A stretch of 64,000 bases of DNA from Verrucomicrobiia bacterium (lineage in GTDB: Bacteria > Verrucomicrobiota > Verrucomicrobiia > Verrucomicrobiales > DEV007): the NCBI GenBank assembly GCA_030425385.1, contig JAUIAH010000009.1, positions 62,001 to 126,000 of the forward strand. Reading direction: 5' to 3'. Below, piece after piece: positions 9,264 through 23,301 of this stretch. Under the pieces are notes generated by a model that searched no databases, had not been told where the DNA came from, and saw only the letters and a list, made by a program, of their open reading frames with translations. Within the stretch, counting starts at the first letter, position 1. Each line of letters starts with the position of its first letter. The position numbers were made by a program, and so were the translations under genes.

Positions 9264-9638
9264 GCCGCTGAGCGTGCACCAACTCGCTCAACAGGCGCTA
9301 TAGCACGTTGGGGCTATCGGGATTAATCGATCAATCAGAAGTCTATCGGGATTAATCGATCAATCAGAAGTACACCACACTTAATCTCCGTTAATCTTGA
9401 TGAGGGCGTCGGCGCGGGAGTGAACGTCGAGCTTGGTGTAGATGTTCCGGAAATAGTTCTTCACCGCGTTGTTGGAGATTTCCAGGAGGCCGACGATCTC
9501 TGGCCCCTGTTTTCCTCGGGCGGCTAGCTGGAGGATTTCCCACTCGCGATCGTTCAGGCCGTGGCGATCGGCCTCATGGTCGCGCTGAATCCAGAGCATG
9601 AGGCGGCGGGAAACCGCGGCTCCGAGAAGGGGTGCTTT
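9221..9638 (-). repeat. Duplicated segment, copy A (response-regulator tail plus start of small Cys-rich ORF)
   Basis: This segment matches 12342-12713 in the same orientation. It contains the last ~85 codons of a NarL-type regulator, the gap behind it and the first codons of the small Cys-rich ORF. Copy A stops being similar inside the linker between receiver and HTH domains, at the APLLGAAV codons. It is longer than copy B mostly because of an extra 29-bp tandem repeat. No transposase or terminal inverted repeat was seen. Confidence 0.85.
9314..9371. repeat. Perfect 29-bp tandem duplication
   Basis: Two identical, directly adjacent 29-base units occupy 9314-9342 and 9343-9371. The partner segment near 12434 carries only a single, slightly shorter version. 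The unit contains a near-palindromic core (GATTAATCGATCAATC). With two copies and no spacer it is a simple tandem duplication in the decayed 3' region of the regulator copy. Confidence 0.9.
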
Positions 9639-9722
9639 TCGGGAGCAATGGGACAAACGGATTTCGCGGGTCCCATTCTCAGGAACGATCTCTTGCGCAA
9701 CGCAAGTAACAAGTAACGGCAA
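9381..9722 (-). pseudogene. Receiver-less response-regulator remnant (LuxR/NarL HTH only)
   Basis: Residues from KAPLLGAAVSRRLM to the end are nearly identical to the C-terminus of the intact regulator at 12419-13084, including the GerE-type HTH (LxDREWEILQLAARGKQGPEI ... NIYTKLDVHSRADAL). The phosphoacceptor receiver domain is absent and the first ~30 residues resemble nothing. One normally conserved HTH residue is changed (VKNHF to VKNYF). It is most simply a truncated by-product of the segment duplication. A functional stand-alone HTH protein is possible but less likely. Confidence 0.7.
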
Positions 9723-9769
9723 CGCAAGTGTGACGATGACATCGGAGGTCTGACATAGTTGTGATGGAC

Positions 9770-12163
9770 CTAATTACGACGTGGACGACCCGGCCTTCCA
9801 TCTTCCGTAGGTCGTGGGGGGCGGACACGATAAAAGGCTGCACGCTGAGGTTGCAGTAACTGATCTTCGCGCACCATGATACTGTCATTTCGCCATTCGC
9901 GATACATTTCACCCACTTCCTCCCAAGGCCCTTCAAGGCTAGTAGCTTTTTCCAAGATGAAAGCGAGGTCGCCGCGGATCGATATTCTAACATGCGTCTC
10001 TGTTGGGGTTACGGTCTCGATCGTCCAAGGTCGCAGTTGCAATGCGACTTCCCGGGTGTAACCAGAGTCATCGGCAATTTGATAGACGAGCGTATCACTC
10101 AATCCATTCGAAGCTAGGGATGCGACAACTTTCTCCTCATCTGATGCCACTGCAAGACCGGTTGCGGTCTCTTCGCTGATGCTTTCAATGCGCCAATCTC
10201 CCTGGGATCTTGGCAATCCACCTTGCTGATTTTCAAATCCTTCCAAGAGTTCAAGAAGGCGGCTCCGTTCGATTTCTACGGTGGAAGCATCTCGGAAATA
10301 GCCCACCCAGGGTCCTGCGAGGGGTGGCGCAGGTGTGACCTCAATTTCAACGACGAAGGAGGTGACGGCTCCCAATGGGTCAATGACTTCATAGGAGAAG
10401 TGATCAGATCCCAGGAAGGAGATAGCAGGTGTATAAGTGTAGTCGTCACTGCTCCTTGCTTTGATTATATCAAATCCTTGCTGTGATTTTGTTGCGATTG
10501 AGGCGACGACCAATGCGCCGCCTTCCGGATCGTTGATTTGCGCTATGAGATCATCAATGTGGAACCTGGCAGTTTCGCCTTGGTGCATAGCAATCTTGAA
10601 GGGCATGCCTTCTGGGGGAAGGTTGGATTGCACTCCCTCGGGTGACCATACGATGATCAAGCTTTCGCGACCGACATTCGCCTCGAAAGCAATCTCACCA
10701 CTCTGATTGAACCCGCTGCCACGGATTCCCTCATACTGCCCACCCCCCTTAAATCTGAAGGAATCGAGTGGCTCCATATCGGGCTGCAAACGGAGCCCGG
10801 TTCTGGCCACGAGGAATAGGCCTGCTGTGGGGTCGTAGAAAAACAGTCCGGATTGATGGGTCTCTCCAACAAGGACGCGAGCAGCAAAGACCATTTGCCC
10901 TCTATCATTCAAGGCTTTGGTGTCGTAGGCAGTCTGAATGAAAAAGTTAGTAAAGACGCCACCGCCTGGGGCCGAATCTCCTTTGCGGGCAAGGATCTTG
11001 AGCTCCTCCTGACTGGCAAGGCCGAGGATCTCATCGCGATTCGGGGTTGTGCCTGTGATGCCGCTCGCAAAGGCAATCTGACCGCTATTGTTGACAGCAG
11101 ACCTTGAGAAGGTCGCAAACCTGCCATCCTTGGATGGCAGGATTTCACCTTCTCGCACCAACTCATGAAGTGCCCTCCCATGAACCCAGTTTAGAGTGAT
11201 ACGGCGATTACCTGCGAAGCGATCTCCTTCGACGATTTGTGCATAAACAGCCATGTCTCCAGATTCACTGAATACCGGGATAAGAAAATTAAGATAGGTC
11301 AATTCATCAATGTTAATGAGAGTGCGACCAAAGACTTCAAATAAGCCATCGGCGGCGTTCCATCCGATAAAACTGTCTCGAGCATCTGATAGACTCCCGT
11401 TCACCACAGCGATAGCACCATCGAATAGAACATGGCTGTCATCGGTGATGGTGAAGGCCGATCGATCAAACGGCGCCACGTAGTAGTCCTCATTTTCGAC
11501 AGCGAACGATTGGCCTTCTGCAACGGCCGTCACATATTCCTGTCCCTCCAAGAGTTGAATCGTTTTCAAACTCCGCCATTGCACAATTTCAGGCTTGGAA
11601 GGATCAGGAACTTTCCCCCGAATCAGCAATTGGGCGGCCAACTTGCCTTCGCCATTGATGGAAAAGCCATCGAGCCGTTGGATGAACACTTGATCGGCGA
11701 GAAACTGACCTTCGCGAAAGGGCTCGGACGGTTCTGTGGTGGAACCTCCAATCAACCAATAGGCTTTGTCACTGCTTCCGCCGTCGAGCGTGAATTGAAG
11801 GTCGACTTCTGCGACTGCGGATCCGTCATTTGCCAGCTGATAGTCCACAACGTTTCTCACGTTGCCATCGAGGGCAGGACTGACATCATCGCGGACGATG
11901 AGGAGGTCCAGCCTGCTCCGGTCGGCATTCGTTCGTAAGAGGGCGTCCCCGCGCGTGAACCCGTTTTCTGACATGCCGGAAACGAAGGCGACATGCCCAC
12001 TATTGGCGATGACGGGACCTTGGAACCCAAAGTAGCGGGCTTCACCGCGAGGCGCCGTATCACCGCTTCTTGCGATGATCTCAAGATTATCCGCCATGCT
12101 GACGGAGGCTGTCATGGTTAACGCGGTCAAGCCAAGGGTAAGTCTGGGGCCAACTACTTTCAT
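9770..12163 (-). CDS. Secreted NxxGxxxF-repeat protein with cadherin-like domain
   Basis: The chosen start gives a signal peptide (MKVVGPRLTLGLTALTMTASVSMA) and a 797-aa protein; an in-frame ATG at 12214 would add 17 residues and overlap the small ORF. About five repeats of the type (I/V/F)NxSGxIAF (for example IANSGHVAF, VNNSGQIAF, LNDRGQMVF, FNQSGEIAF) mark the tandem NxxGxxxF family of secreted proteins. A tandem cadherin-like Ig domain follows around residues 525-615 (YTPAISFLGSDHFSYEV). The C-terminus carries a recurrent end module (LEKATSLEGPWEEV ... AAFYRV) and an Arg/Pro-rich tail. It is probably exported; no enzyme motif is visible. The gene follows the small Cys-rich ORF and the sensor-regulator pair on the same strand. 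Confidence 0.7.
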   Translation of the reverse strand: MKVVGPRLTLGLTALTMTASVSMADNLEIIARSGDTAPRGEARYFGFQGPVIANSGHVAFVSGMSENGFTRGDALLRTNADRSRLDLLIVRDDVSPALDGNVRNVVDYQLANDGSAVAEVDLQFTLDGGSSDKAYWLIGGSTTEPSEPFREGQFLADQVFIQRLDGFSINGEGKLAAQLLIRGKVPDPSKPEIVQWRSLKTIQLLEGQEYVTAVAEGQSFAVENEDYYVAPFDRSAFTITDDSHVLFDGAIAVVNGSLSDARDSFIGWNAADGLFEVFGRTLINIDELTYLNFLIPVFSESGDMAVYAQIVEGDRFAGNRRITLNWVHGRALHELVREGEILPSKDGRFATFSRSAVNNSGQIAFASGITGTTPNRDEILGLASQEELKILARKGDSAPGGGVFTNFFIQTAYDTKALNDRGQMVFAARVLVGETHQSGLFFYDPTAGLFLVARTGLRLQPDMEPLDSFRFKGGGQYEGIRGSGFNQSGEIAFEANVGRESLIIVWSPEGVQSNLPPEGMPFKIAMHQGETARFHIDDLIAQINDPEGGALVVASIATKSQQGFDIIKARSSDDYTYTPAISFLGSDHFSYEVIDPLGAVTSFVVEIEVTPAPPLAGPWVGYFRDASTVEIERSRLLELLEGFENQQGGLPRSQGDWRIESISEETATGLAVASDEEKVVASLASNGLSDTLVYQIADDSGYTREVALQLRPWTIETVTPTETHVRISIRGDLAFILEKATSLEGPWEEVGEMYREWRNDSIMVREDQLLQPQRAAFYRVRPPRPTEDGRPGRPRRN

Positions 12164-12186
12164 CTTAGGAGAGGCGAGCGAGAGCT

Positions 12187-12384
12187 TCAAGCTGGCAGGT
12201 GTGTTAGTGTCCATCCGAGCAAGACTGCTCTAACGGGAATGATGAGGGAAACAATGAGTCCAGAGGAATTCGCTCCCACCTTCTTTGAAGGGAAGTAGTT
12301 GGCGCAAAGCGTGCGGCTAGGTTTCCGGCAGGAAGAACCACCGGGCTTTTGCTGGCCGCAGGCTCCGCAGTTGTCGAGTTTCAT
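12187..12384 (-). CDS. Small Cys-rich membrane protein, second copy
   Basis: The 65-aa ORF shares its first 14 codons almost base for base with the ORF at 9048-9263 (MKLDNCGACGQQKP), then diverges while keeping GSSC, ANY, KK and the IPV...LLGW hydrophobic end. Two of the cysteines of the other copy are changed (PSRTLC) and an Arg interrupts the hydrophobic segment (PVRAVLLGW). This copy may be drifting or have lost membrane insertion. It lies between the response-regulator gene and the 797-aa secreted-protein gene. Confidence 0.4.
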   Translation of the reverse strand: MKLDNCGACGQQKPGGSSCRKPSRTLCANYFPSKKVGANSSGLIVSLIIPVRAVLLGWTLTHLPA

Positions 12385-12713
12385 GCCGCGGAGCGTGCAC
12401 CAACTCGCTCAACAGGCGCTATAGCACGTTGGGGCTATCGGGATCAATCAGAGGTCCACCGCCCTTAATCTTGATGAGGGCGTCGGCGCGGGAGTGAACA
12501 TCGAGCTTGGTGTAGATGTTCCGGAAATGGTTCTTCACCGTGTTGTTGGAGATTTCCAGGAGGCCGGCGATCTCTGGCCCCTGTTTTCCCCGGGCGGCTA
12601 GCTGGAGGATTTGCCACTCGCGATCGCTCAGGCCGTGGCGATCGGCCTCATGGTCGCGCTGAATCCAGAGCATGAGGCGGCGGGAAACCGCGGCCCCGAG
12701 AAGGGGGGCCTTT
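12342..12713 (-). repeat. Duplicated segment, copy B (parent copy inside the intact regulator gene)
   Basis: This is the counterpart of 9221-9638. It includes the 3' part of the complete response regulator, so it is probably the donor copy. Beyond 12713 the regulator gene continues into its receiver domain, which copy A lacks. Confidence 0.85.
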
Positions 12714-13084
12714 CCTTCGGCCACGTCTCGGATCGCCTGGATCAAGGTGTCCCTGGACATGGACTTAAAGAGGTAGCTGCACGCCCCCTCGCGGATGGCC
12801 TGAAAGATGTCCGCACCGGACTGGGAACGGCTGAGGACGACGATGGCGCACTCGCTGCCGAGCTTCGCTTTCAGGGGGCGGATGGCATCGAGGCCCGAGG
12901 TGCCGGGAAGTCCGAGATCGAGAAGCACGAGATCAGGACGCTGCCCGGTGAGGGTGCGGAGCGCGTGATCGGCATCGGGGCATTCCGCGACGACTTCCCA
13001 CTGTGGCACAGAGCCCAGGGCATCGACCAGTGTGTGGCGAAAGTCGGGCAGGTCTTCGATAATGGCGATGCGCAGGGGAGCCAT
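12419..13084 (-). CDS. NarL/FixJ-type response regulator
   Basis: The 221-aa protein has an N-terminal receiver domain with the acidic pair (IIED) and a phosphoacceptor Asp at residue 56 (LVLLDLGLPG), then a C-terminal GerE/LuxR HTH. ATG at 13084 is preferred; another start at 13093 adds three residues. It follows the sensor kinase by about 20 bp in the same direction, so the two form a two-component pair. Transcriptional targets are not visible but the downstream secreted-protein genes are the obvious candidates. Its 3' part was copied to 9221-9638. Confidence 0.9.
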   Translation of the reverse strand: MAPLRIAIIEDLPDFRHTLVDALGSVPQWEVVAECPDADHALRTLTGQRPDLVLLDLGLPGTSGLDAIRPLKAKLGSECAIVVLSRSQSGADIFQAIREGACSYLFKSMSRDTLIQAIRDVAEGKAPLLGAAVSRRLMLWIQRDHEADRHGLSDREWQILQLAARGKQGPEIAGLLEISNNTVKNHFRNIYTKLDVHSRADALIKIKGGGPLIDPDSPNVL

Positions 13085-13104
13085 GTTGTGCAAATGGTAG
13101 TCTG

Positions 13105-16100
13105 TTAGCGTTTCGAGCCGGCGGGCTGCGGACGTTTGGAATGCTTGTCCTTGAGCCTGGGGGTGATGATCTGGATGGATGTTCCTACCTCTGGTGAGGA
13201 TTCGAGGCGTAGCTTGCCGCCAAGAGCGTCGGCTCTCGCCTGCATGTTTGTAAGGCCGTTGCTCTGGCGGCCGCGAGATGGGCCCGGAAGGTTCACTCCG
13301 TGGCCATTGTCGCGGATGGCCAGCTGAAGGTGACGGCCGGGTTCGACTTGTAACGTGATCTCGATCCGGGTGGCCGCGGCGTGTTGCTTGGCGTTGCGCA
13401 GCGCTTCTTTGTAGATCGCTGCCAGGTGATGGCGTGTCTCGCGCGGAAGAGGAAGGTCCGGGAGGTCATCGGGAATCTCGAAGGTGATCGTTGGGCCGGC
13501 TTCTGACGGGGCGAATAACTGTTGGCCGAAACTGAGGATATAGTCGATGAAGCCTTCTAGTGAGTCGTTCTCGGGGCGCTCGAGCCAAATGATCTCGTCG
13601 AGTTCCGCCATCATGGCCTGCTTGGCCTCGGTATCGTTCTCCAGGCTCATGAGGCCAAGGTGGGCTCCGAGATGGTCGTGGGCATCGCGAGCAAAGCGTT
13701 GCCGCTCCTTGTTGGTGGCGTTCAAGGCTTCACGTTCGAGCAGGGCGGCGTGACGCTGCCGGAGTAGACTGACAAACATCCAAAGGATGAAACTCCCGGC
13801 AACGCCGGTGCCTAACTGAGCATACCAACGCTCCCATGGGTGTGGTCTGAGGGTAAAGGAAGCGCTCGTTTCTGACCATGTGAGAGACTGTCCGAGATCG
13901 CGGGCGCGCACGCGGAATTGATGGTCCCCTGCGGGCAGATCTTGATAAATGGCTTGTCGGGTCTGATCAGCGGCGCACCACACGGCATCGATGGGATCGA
14001 GACGGTATTCGACCTGCACATCGTCCGGGCGATCGAGGTTCAGGGCTGAGAAAGAGAACTCCAAATGATCTCGGTCGTGCCGGTACGTGCTGGCTTGAAA
14101 CGTCTCCGGGCGGAAGGTCCGGGTGGCGGTGGCGATGAACTCTATACGTGGCAGCGTGAACGAAGGTTCTCTAACGGCGATTGTGAAAGGGTCGGCAAAG
14201 GTGAGGCCTCCGTCTGTGGGAAACCACAGACGCCGACGATCTGTCTGGCGGACTGCGGAGACACCCTCCTGGGCTCTGGGATTCTCAAGGCCATCTTTGT
14301 AGTCGTAATGCAAGCCCGGCAACGGTTGCCCTGGAGCCCGGTGGCCCATCAAGGCGGCTTTGGGTACGCAAGCCATGGAATGTTCTAGCAATTGAATCCA
14401 GAGATGCTCCAGGCCGTCATCGATCAAGCCGGTGATGCGGTCGAGACGCAGGTTGAGTGCCCCGGTCACGTGTTGCCAGGAGTGGTCTCTCAGAAAGGCG
14501 AGGCCACCTGAGGAGGCCACCCAAAGCGTCCCGTCGTCGTCCTCGGTTATCGCATGCACCTTAGGGGCGATGTCAGGAATGTTTCCCCAACTTAGAGAAG
14601 GCTCATCCCAGTAGTGAAGGCCGTCCTCAAGGGAACCAAGCCACAGGCGCTTCCGGGAATCCTCCAGGAGTGCGGAGGCATGACCTGGAAGGCTGTTTGC
14701 AACCCGGGTGATTTCCCCTGTTACTCTCATGTGGTGAAGCCCCATGCTCGTAGCCAGCCAGATGCCTCCATCCCGTGCCAGAGTCATCTTCTGGATGAAT
14801 CCGATTTCGAGGTGTTTCGGGGTGCTGTCGAACCCTGACCTGGCTGCGGTTGGCTCGGCGGGAAGATTGGCAATACCACCACGGACGAGAGCGACGAAAA
14901 CATTCCCTGCTCGCGTGACCACGAAATCCCGGAAACAGTTGCCGCCGTTGACCGGTTTGCCGTCGTAAACGACAAGCTGCGATCCTGACCAATGGGCGAT
15001 CCACTGGTTGTTCCCATACCACAGGGCCCCCCCGAGCCCTTCCTTGATCCAAGTCAGGCCGGTACGATCCGTTACTCGGGGGATGTTGACTGTGGCAAAC
15101 GGTTTGGGTCGCAAGCGGTAGAGGCCATTGCGCGTGCCCACCCAGACAGAATTCATTCGGTCTCTGAGGACGCTCATGATTTCGTTCGCATCGAGCGAGG
15201 TCACCACGTTTGGCGCCCCGCTGTCGTTCGCCAAGCTCAGGATTTCGGAAGGATTTCGAGCCAGCCAGCAAACCGCCTCGCCCTCGCCCGCCGATTCGAT
15301 AAGTGAAGCGCCTCCCTCTTGCATGCTGGTCAGCCGCGATGCTCCCGGAGGTAGCTGATACAAACCTCGGCAGGTATTCACCCACAAGAGGTCGGTGTCG
15401 TCACGGTGGAGCTGCCTGATTTCTAATGTATGGGCCGCGCCTGTATTGGGGAAGCGATCAATAGGCCAGTGGTCGATGGTCCCCTTGGAAGGACCCAACA
15501 AGTGCAAGCCCCTGGTGTTGCCAACCCATAGCCTCTGGCCGCTGGCGTCCTCGATGAGTGCCAGGATACGATCCTCCCTTCCCTCCCAGGAGGGCTCACG
15601 GATAATCGTGTGGTCCTCGCAGAGAAATAGACCCTGATCGGTTCCAATCCAGACACCGCCTTCTCGTCGGTGCGCAAGAGCATTGACCATGATTCCTCTC
15701 AGATGAACTTCGCCCGGGATGTCGAGAAACGCCCCGTGGTGGTAGCAGAGAATTCCCCGTTTCGTTCCGATCCACAGGCGGCCGCTGGCGTCCTCGAGTA
15801 TCGTCCTGGCCACGGTGCCGTTCTTTGCCATGGCCCCGTGTGTCGTCTCATTGAACACCGTGAAGTTCTGACCGTCGAAGCGCGCCAGCCCCGCTACGGT
15901 GCCAATCCAGAGATACCCCTCGCTGCACTGGTGCAAGGTGCGGACCTTGGTGGCGGGCAAGCCGTCTGAAGGCCCCCAGTGCGTGATGTGATAGTCTGGA
16001 GCTACTTTGATTTCTGGTGGTCCCGGGGAACCGGTACTATCCCGTGCGTCCGGCCACCCAGCGATGGGCCTGACATCATTCACAAACCTGCTGTTATCGA

Positions 16101-16284
16101 CCGGGAACTGGAAGCTGGTGAGAGGAGCGGAGGCGTCTTGGGGCAGACTCAACCGGCCATTTCCATTGTAGACCAGGTGGTGAACCTCCAGGGGTCGCCC
16201 ATGAGCGGAAACCATGATCAAGGTGAGGGAGAATAGGACCCGCCGAGCGATGATACTATGAAGCGCAAGCAGCATTTCTCTCAT
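13105..16284 (-). CDS. Periplasmic beta-propeller sensor histidine kinase (reg_prop, Y_Y_Y, HisKA_3)
   Basis: The ~1059-aa protein begins with a signal peptide, then a long periplasmic region with reg_prop-type propeller repeats (GYLWIGTVAGLARFDG, GRLWIGTKRGILCYHHG, ADGGVWIGTDQGLF-like). A Y_Y_Y domain (EYRLDP ... GDHQFRVRARD) precedes one membrane helix near residues 815-840. The cytoplasmic part has a NarX-type dimerisation box with the phospho-His in FARDAHDHLGAHLG (about residue 868) and an ATPase domain (NAKQHAAAT, DNGHGV, GLTNMQARA). Such sensors often detect polysaccharide breakdown products in related phyla; the ligand here is unknown. It signals to the regulator just downstream. Confidence 0.9.
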   Translation of the reverse strand: MREMLLALHSIIARRVLFSLTLIMVSAHGRPLEVHHLVYNGNGRLSLPQDASAPLTSFQFPVDNSRFVNDVRPIAGWPDARDSTGSPGPPEIKVAPDYHITHWGPSDGLPATKVRTLHQCSEGYLWIGTVAGLARFDGQNFTVFNETTHGAMAKNGTVARTILEDASGRLWIGTKRGILCYHHGAFLDIPGEVHLRGIMVNALAHRREGGVWIGTDQGLFLCEDHTIIREPSWEGREDRILALIEDASGQRLWVGNTRGLHLLGPSKGTIDHWPIDRFPNTGAAHTLEIRQLHRDDTDLLWVNTCRGLYQLPPGASRLTSMQEGGASLIESAGEGEAVCWLARNPSEILSLANDSGAPNVVTSLDANEIMSVLRDRMNSVWVGTRNGLYRLRPKPFATVNIPRVTDRTGLTWIKEGLGGALWYGNNQWIAHWSGSQLVVYDGKPVNGGNCFRDFVVTRAGNVFVALVRGGIANLPAEPTAARSGFDSTPKHLEIGFIQKMTLARDGGIWLATSMGLHHMRVTGEITRVANSLPGHASALLEDSRKRLWLGSLEDGLHYWDEPSLSWGNIPDIAPKVHAITEDDDGTLWVASSGGLAFLRDHSWQHVTGALNLRLDRITGLIDDGLEHLWIQLLEHSMACVPKAALMGHRAPGQPLPGLHYDYKDGLENPRAQEGVSAVRQTDRRRLWFPTDGGLTFADPFTIAVREPSFTLPRIEFIATATRTFRPETFQASTYRHDRDHLEFSFSALNLDRPDDVQVEYRLDPIDAVWCAADQTRQAIYQDLPAGDHQFRVRARDLGQSLTWSETSASFTLRPHPWERWYAQLGTGVAGSFILWMFVSLLRQRHAALLEREALNATNKERQRFARDAHDHLGAHLGLMSLENDTEAKQAMMAELDEIIWLERPENDSLEGFIDYILSFGQQLFAPSEAGPTITFEIPDDLPDLPLPRETRHHLAAIYKEALRNAKQHAAATRIEITLQVEPGRHLQLAIRDNGHGVNLPGPSRGRQSNGLTNMQARADALGGKLRLESSPEVGTSIQIITPRLKDKHSKRPQPAGSKR

Positions 16285-16294
16285 CTTTTGAGAC

Positions 16295-16322
16295 TCATAA
16301 AGTCGTCGATTGGGAGGGTCAA
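16295..16322 (-). promoter_or_regulatory. Candidate sigma70-type promoter of the sensor kinase
   Basis: Read on the minus strand, TTGACC (16317-16322) and TTATGA (16295-16300) are separated by 16 bp. Transcription would start near 16288, only about 4 bases before the ATG at 16284 or ~13 before the in-frame ATG at 16275. No ribosome-binding site fits in that space. Confidence 0.35.
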
Positions 16323-16665
16323 TTCTGATCGCGCCAAGGTGCAGATTTCAGGTGTCTAAAAGGGTCTGCGAGCAGTAAACCGGGGCGCGCCGCAGCCTGG
16401 TGTAGGTATCCTTTGGGGAAGTGCGCCAGTCCCAGACTCAAGTGTAGAGCCTAAACGACTCCTTCCGCCCAAAGTGCGTGTTCGCGTGTCTCGATGGCTA
16501 CCTGACCATGAGGCCTTGCTAGCGTGGTTCGTTGATCGTTTCGCGGAATTAAAAGGCAGAGCTTAGAATCGTTCTCGTTAAGAATGGGAACGGGGCCCTG
16601 AGAAATCGGATTCTATCGAATCTGCGCACCAGATGCCACGTCATCCGCAGTCTGTAAAGATTCGC

Positions 16666-16693
16666 TTGTTTCTGCTGTTATTGTTTTTATAAT
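16666..16693 (+). promoter_or_regulatory. Candidate sigma70-type promoter with near-leaderless start
   Basis: TTGTTT (16666-16671) and a perfect TATAAT (16688-16693) are 16 bp apart in an AT-rich patch. The GTG start codon of the 1789-aa gene is at 16706, so the expected transcript starts only ~5-6 bases upstream of it and leaves no room for a Shine-Dalgarno sequence. Confidence 0.55.
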
Positions 16694-16705
16694 AATTATC
16701 AAACC

Positions 16706-22075
<5,370 letters not shown>

Positions 22076-22089
22076 GTCCTTTTCGTAAC

Positions 22090-23025
22090 ATGATGCGTTG
22101 CCGTCTGCTCCTCCACTCAGCAGTCTTCGGGTTCGGTCTCCTGATCTCGCTTCGTGCCGATATCGCGATTCATTGGTCGGGCCCTGCGGGTGAGCCTTAT
22201 TGGACCAAAGGAGATGAACCTTTGGGGAGTTCATTTGTCTGGGAGTTAGGGGCATTCAAAGACGACTTCCAGCCCTCTCGCCGGAACTTCGATCAATGGG
22301 CAGCCTATTGGGTGCCTCTGGACCGCGTGGCGCATGATGAGGTGGGTGGCGGCTTTGCCAGGACGACCACGCTGCGCGAGAACTCAAATCCGTTCACCGC
22401 GAATGGCCGTGCCTATATATGGGGCTACGCGCTTCGTGGGGAATCGGATTGGGTCTTGCTGAAGAGTGATGCGTGGACCTGGCCAGATCTGAGCGATTCC
22501 CTCAGCTTTCCCCGATTCTGGCAGGCGCAAACCGCGCAAACGGTGGTGGGCGAAATGGATCCGGACGGGAATCCATTCTTTCTTCGCACTGAACGTTTTC
22601 GAGCCGATCCCCCTCGTGTCTATGCGGATGATTGGTTAACCGCCGTCTTCTCTGACAATGACCTCGACGACCCGGCAATCAGTGAGTGGGACCGCGATCC
22701 CGATGGCGATGGATGGACCAACTTGGTCGAGATGGGCCTCGGCACGAATCCGCTTGTGTCAGAGGCTGAGCGGAGGGATGCGGTGGTGATCGCCTATGAT
22801 CGGGTGGCAGATGGGCATCACCTGCGTGTGGAAGTGAAGCGGAACCCGATGGTCACCGCACGAATTCAAGTCGCATTCTCTGTGGATCGCACCAACTGGT
22901 CCACAGCAGCGGAGGAAGTGGAGATTCTTGAAGACCGCGCTGACAGACTCGTGGTGCGTGATCGATTTGCCATCGAGGCCTTGGGAAAGCGATTTGCGAG
23001 GGTAGAGGTCGTGCTTCAGGACTAG
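22090..23025 (+). CDS. Secreted protein of unknown function with recurrent C-terminal module
   Basis: The 311-aa protein has a signal peptide (LLLHSAVFGFGLLISLRA) and an aromatic-rich central region (WTKGDEPLGSSFVWELGAF, YIWGYALRGESDWVLL). A single TSP3/EF-like motif (DRDPDGDGWTNLVEMGLGTNP) follows, then a ~75-residue end module with the AFSVDRTNW pattern. This layout is common in secreted proteins of the phylum but has no named function known to me. It lies 14 bp after the 1789-aa gene and is probably co-transcribed. Confidence 0.65.
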   Translation: MMRCRLLLHSAVFGFGLLISLRADIAIHWSGPAGEPYWTKGDEPLGSSFVWELGAFKDDFQPSRRNFDQWAAYWVPLDRVAHDEVGGGFARTTTLRENSNPFTANGRAYIWGYALRGESDWVLLKSDAWTWPDLSDSLSFPRFWQAQTAQTVVGEMDPDGNPFFLRTERFRADPPRVYADDWLTAVFSDNDLDDPAISEWDRDPDGDGWTNLVEMGLGTNPLVSEAERRDAVVIAYDRVADGHHLRVEVKRNPMVTARIQVAFSVDRTNWSTAAEEVEILEDRADRLVVRDRFAIEALGKRFARVEVVLQD

Positions 23026-23060
23026 CCGCTAGCCCCTCATCCCATGAAGTGAAGAGGGAG

Positions 23061-23132
23061 AGCCGAAGGTCGGATTTGAACCGACGACCTATTCATTACG
23101 AGTGAATTGCTCTACCCCTGAGCTACTCCGGC
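23061..23132 (-). tRNA. tRNA-Thr (anticodon CGU)
   Basis: Read on the minus strand the 72 bases fold into a full cloverleaf. The acceptor stem GCCGGAG/CTTCGGC has one G-U pair, the D arm is GCTC...GAGC, the anticodon stem is ATTCA/TGAAT with loop CTCGTAA, the variable loop has five bases and the T arm is GTCGG/CCGAC. The anticodon CGT reads ACG threonine codons. The CCA end is not encoded. Confidence 0.95.
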
Positions 23133-23301
23133 TTGGTCCTTCGTGCGGCTGGCGGACAGCCAGCGAGGGATCTAGTGACGCGAAAGTGGAGGCCTGTCAA
23201 CGCTCCAGTTGTGCGAAGATGGAGAAGTTGCGGATTGTCGATGAATCCACCATTGGCAAGGGTGCCACCTTGCGCTAGGGAATCCGCTCAGCGGCAAGCC
23301 C

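Larger units (their letters stand above)
16285..16705. other. 420-bp divergent intergenic region
   Basis: This gap separates the minus-strand sensor kinase from the plus-strand 1789-aa gene. Candidate promoters sit at both ends, each within a few bases of a start codon. The centre (about 16330-16640) holds no convincing ORF, RNA or repeat that I can recognise. Confidence 0.5.

Noticed and set aside
9314..9371. Two 29-bp direct repeats considered as a CRISPR remnant
   Set aside because: The copies are directly adjacent with no spacer, there are only two, and no cas gene is in the window; a tandem duplication explains them.
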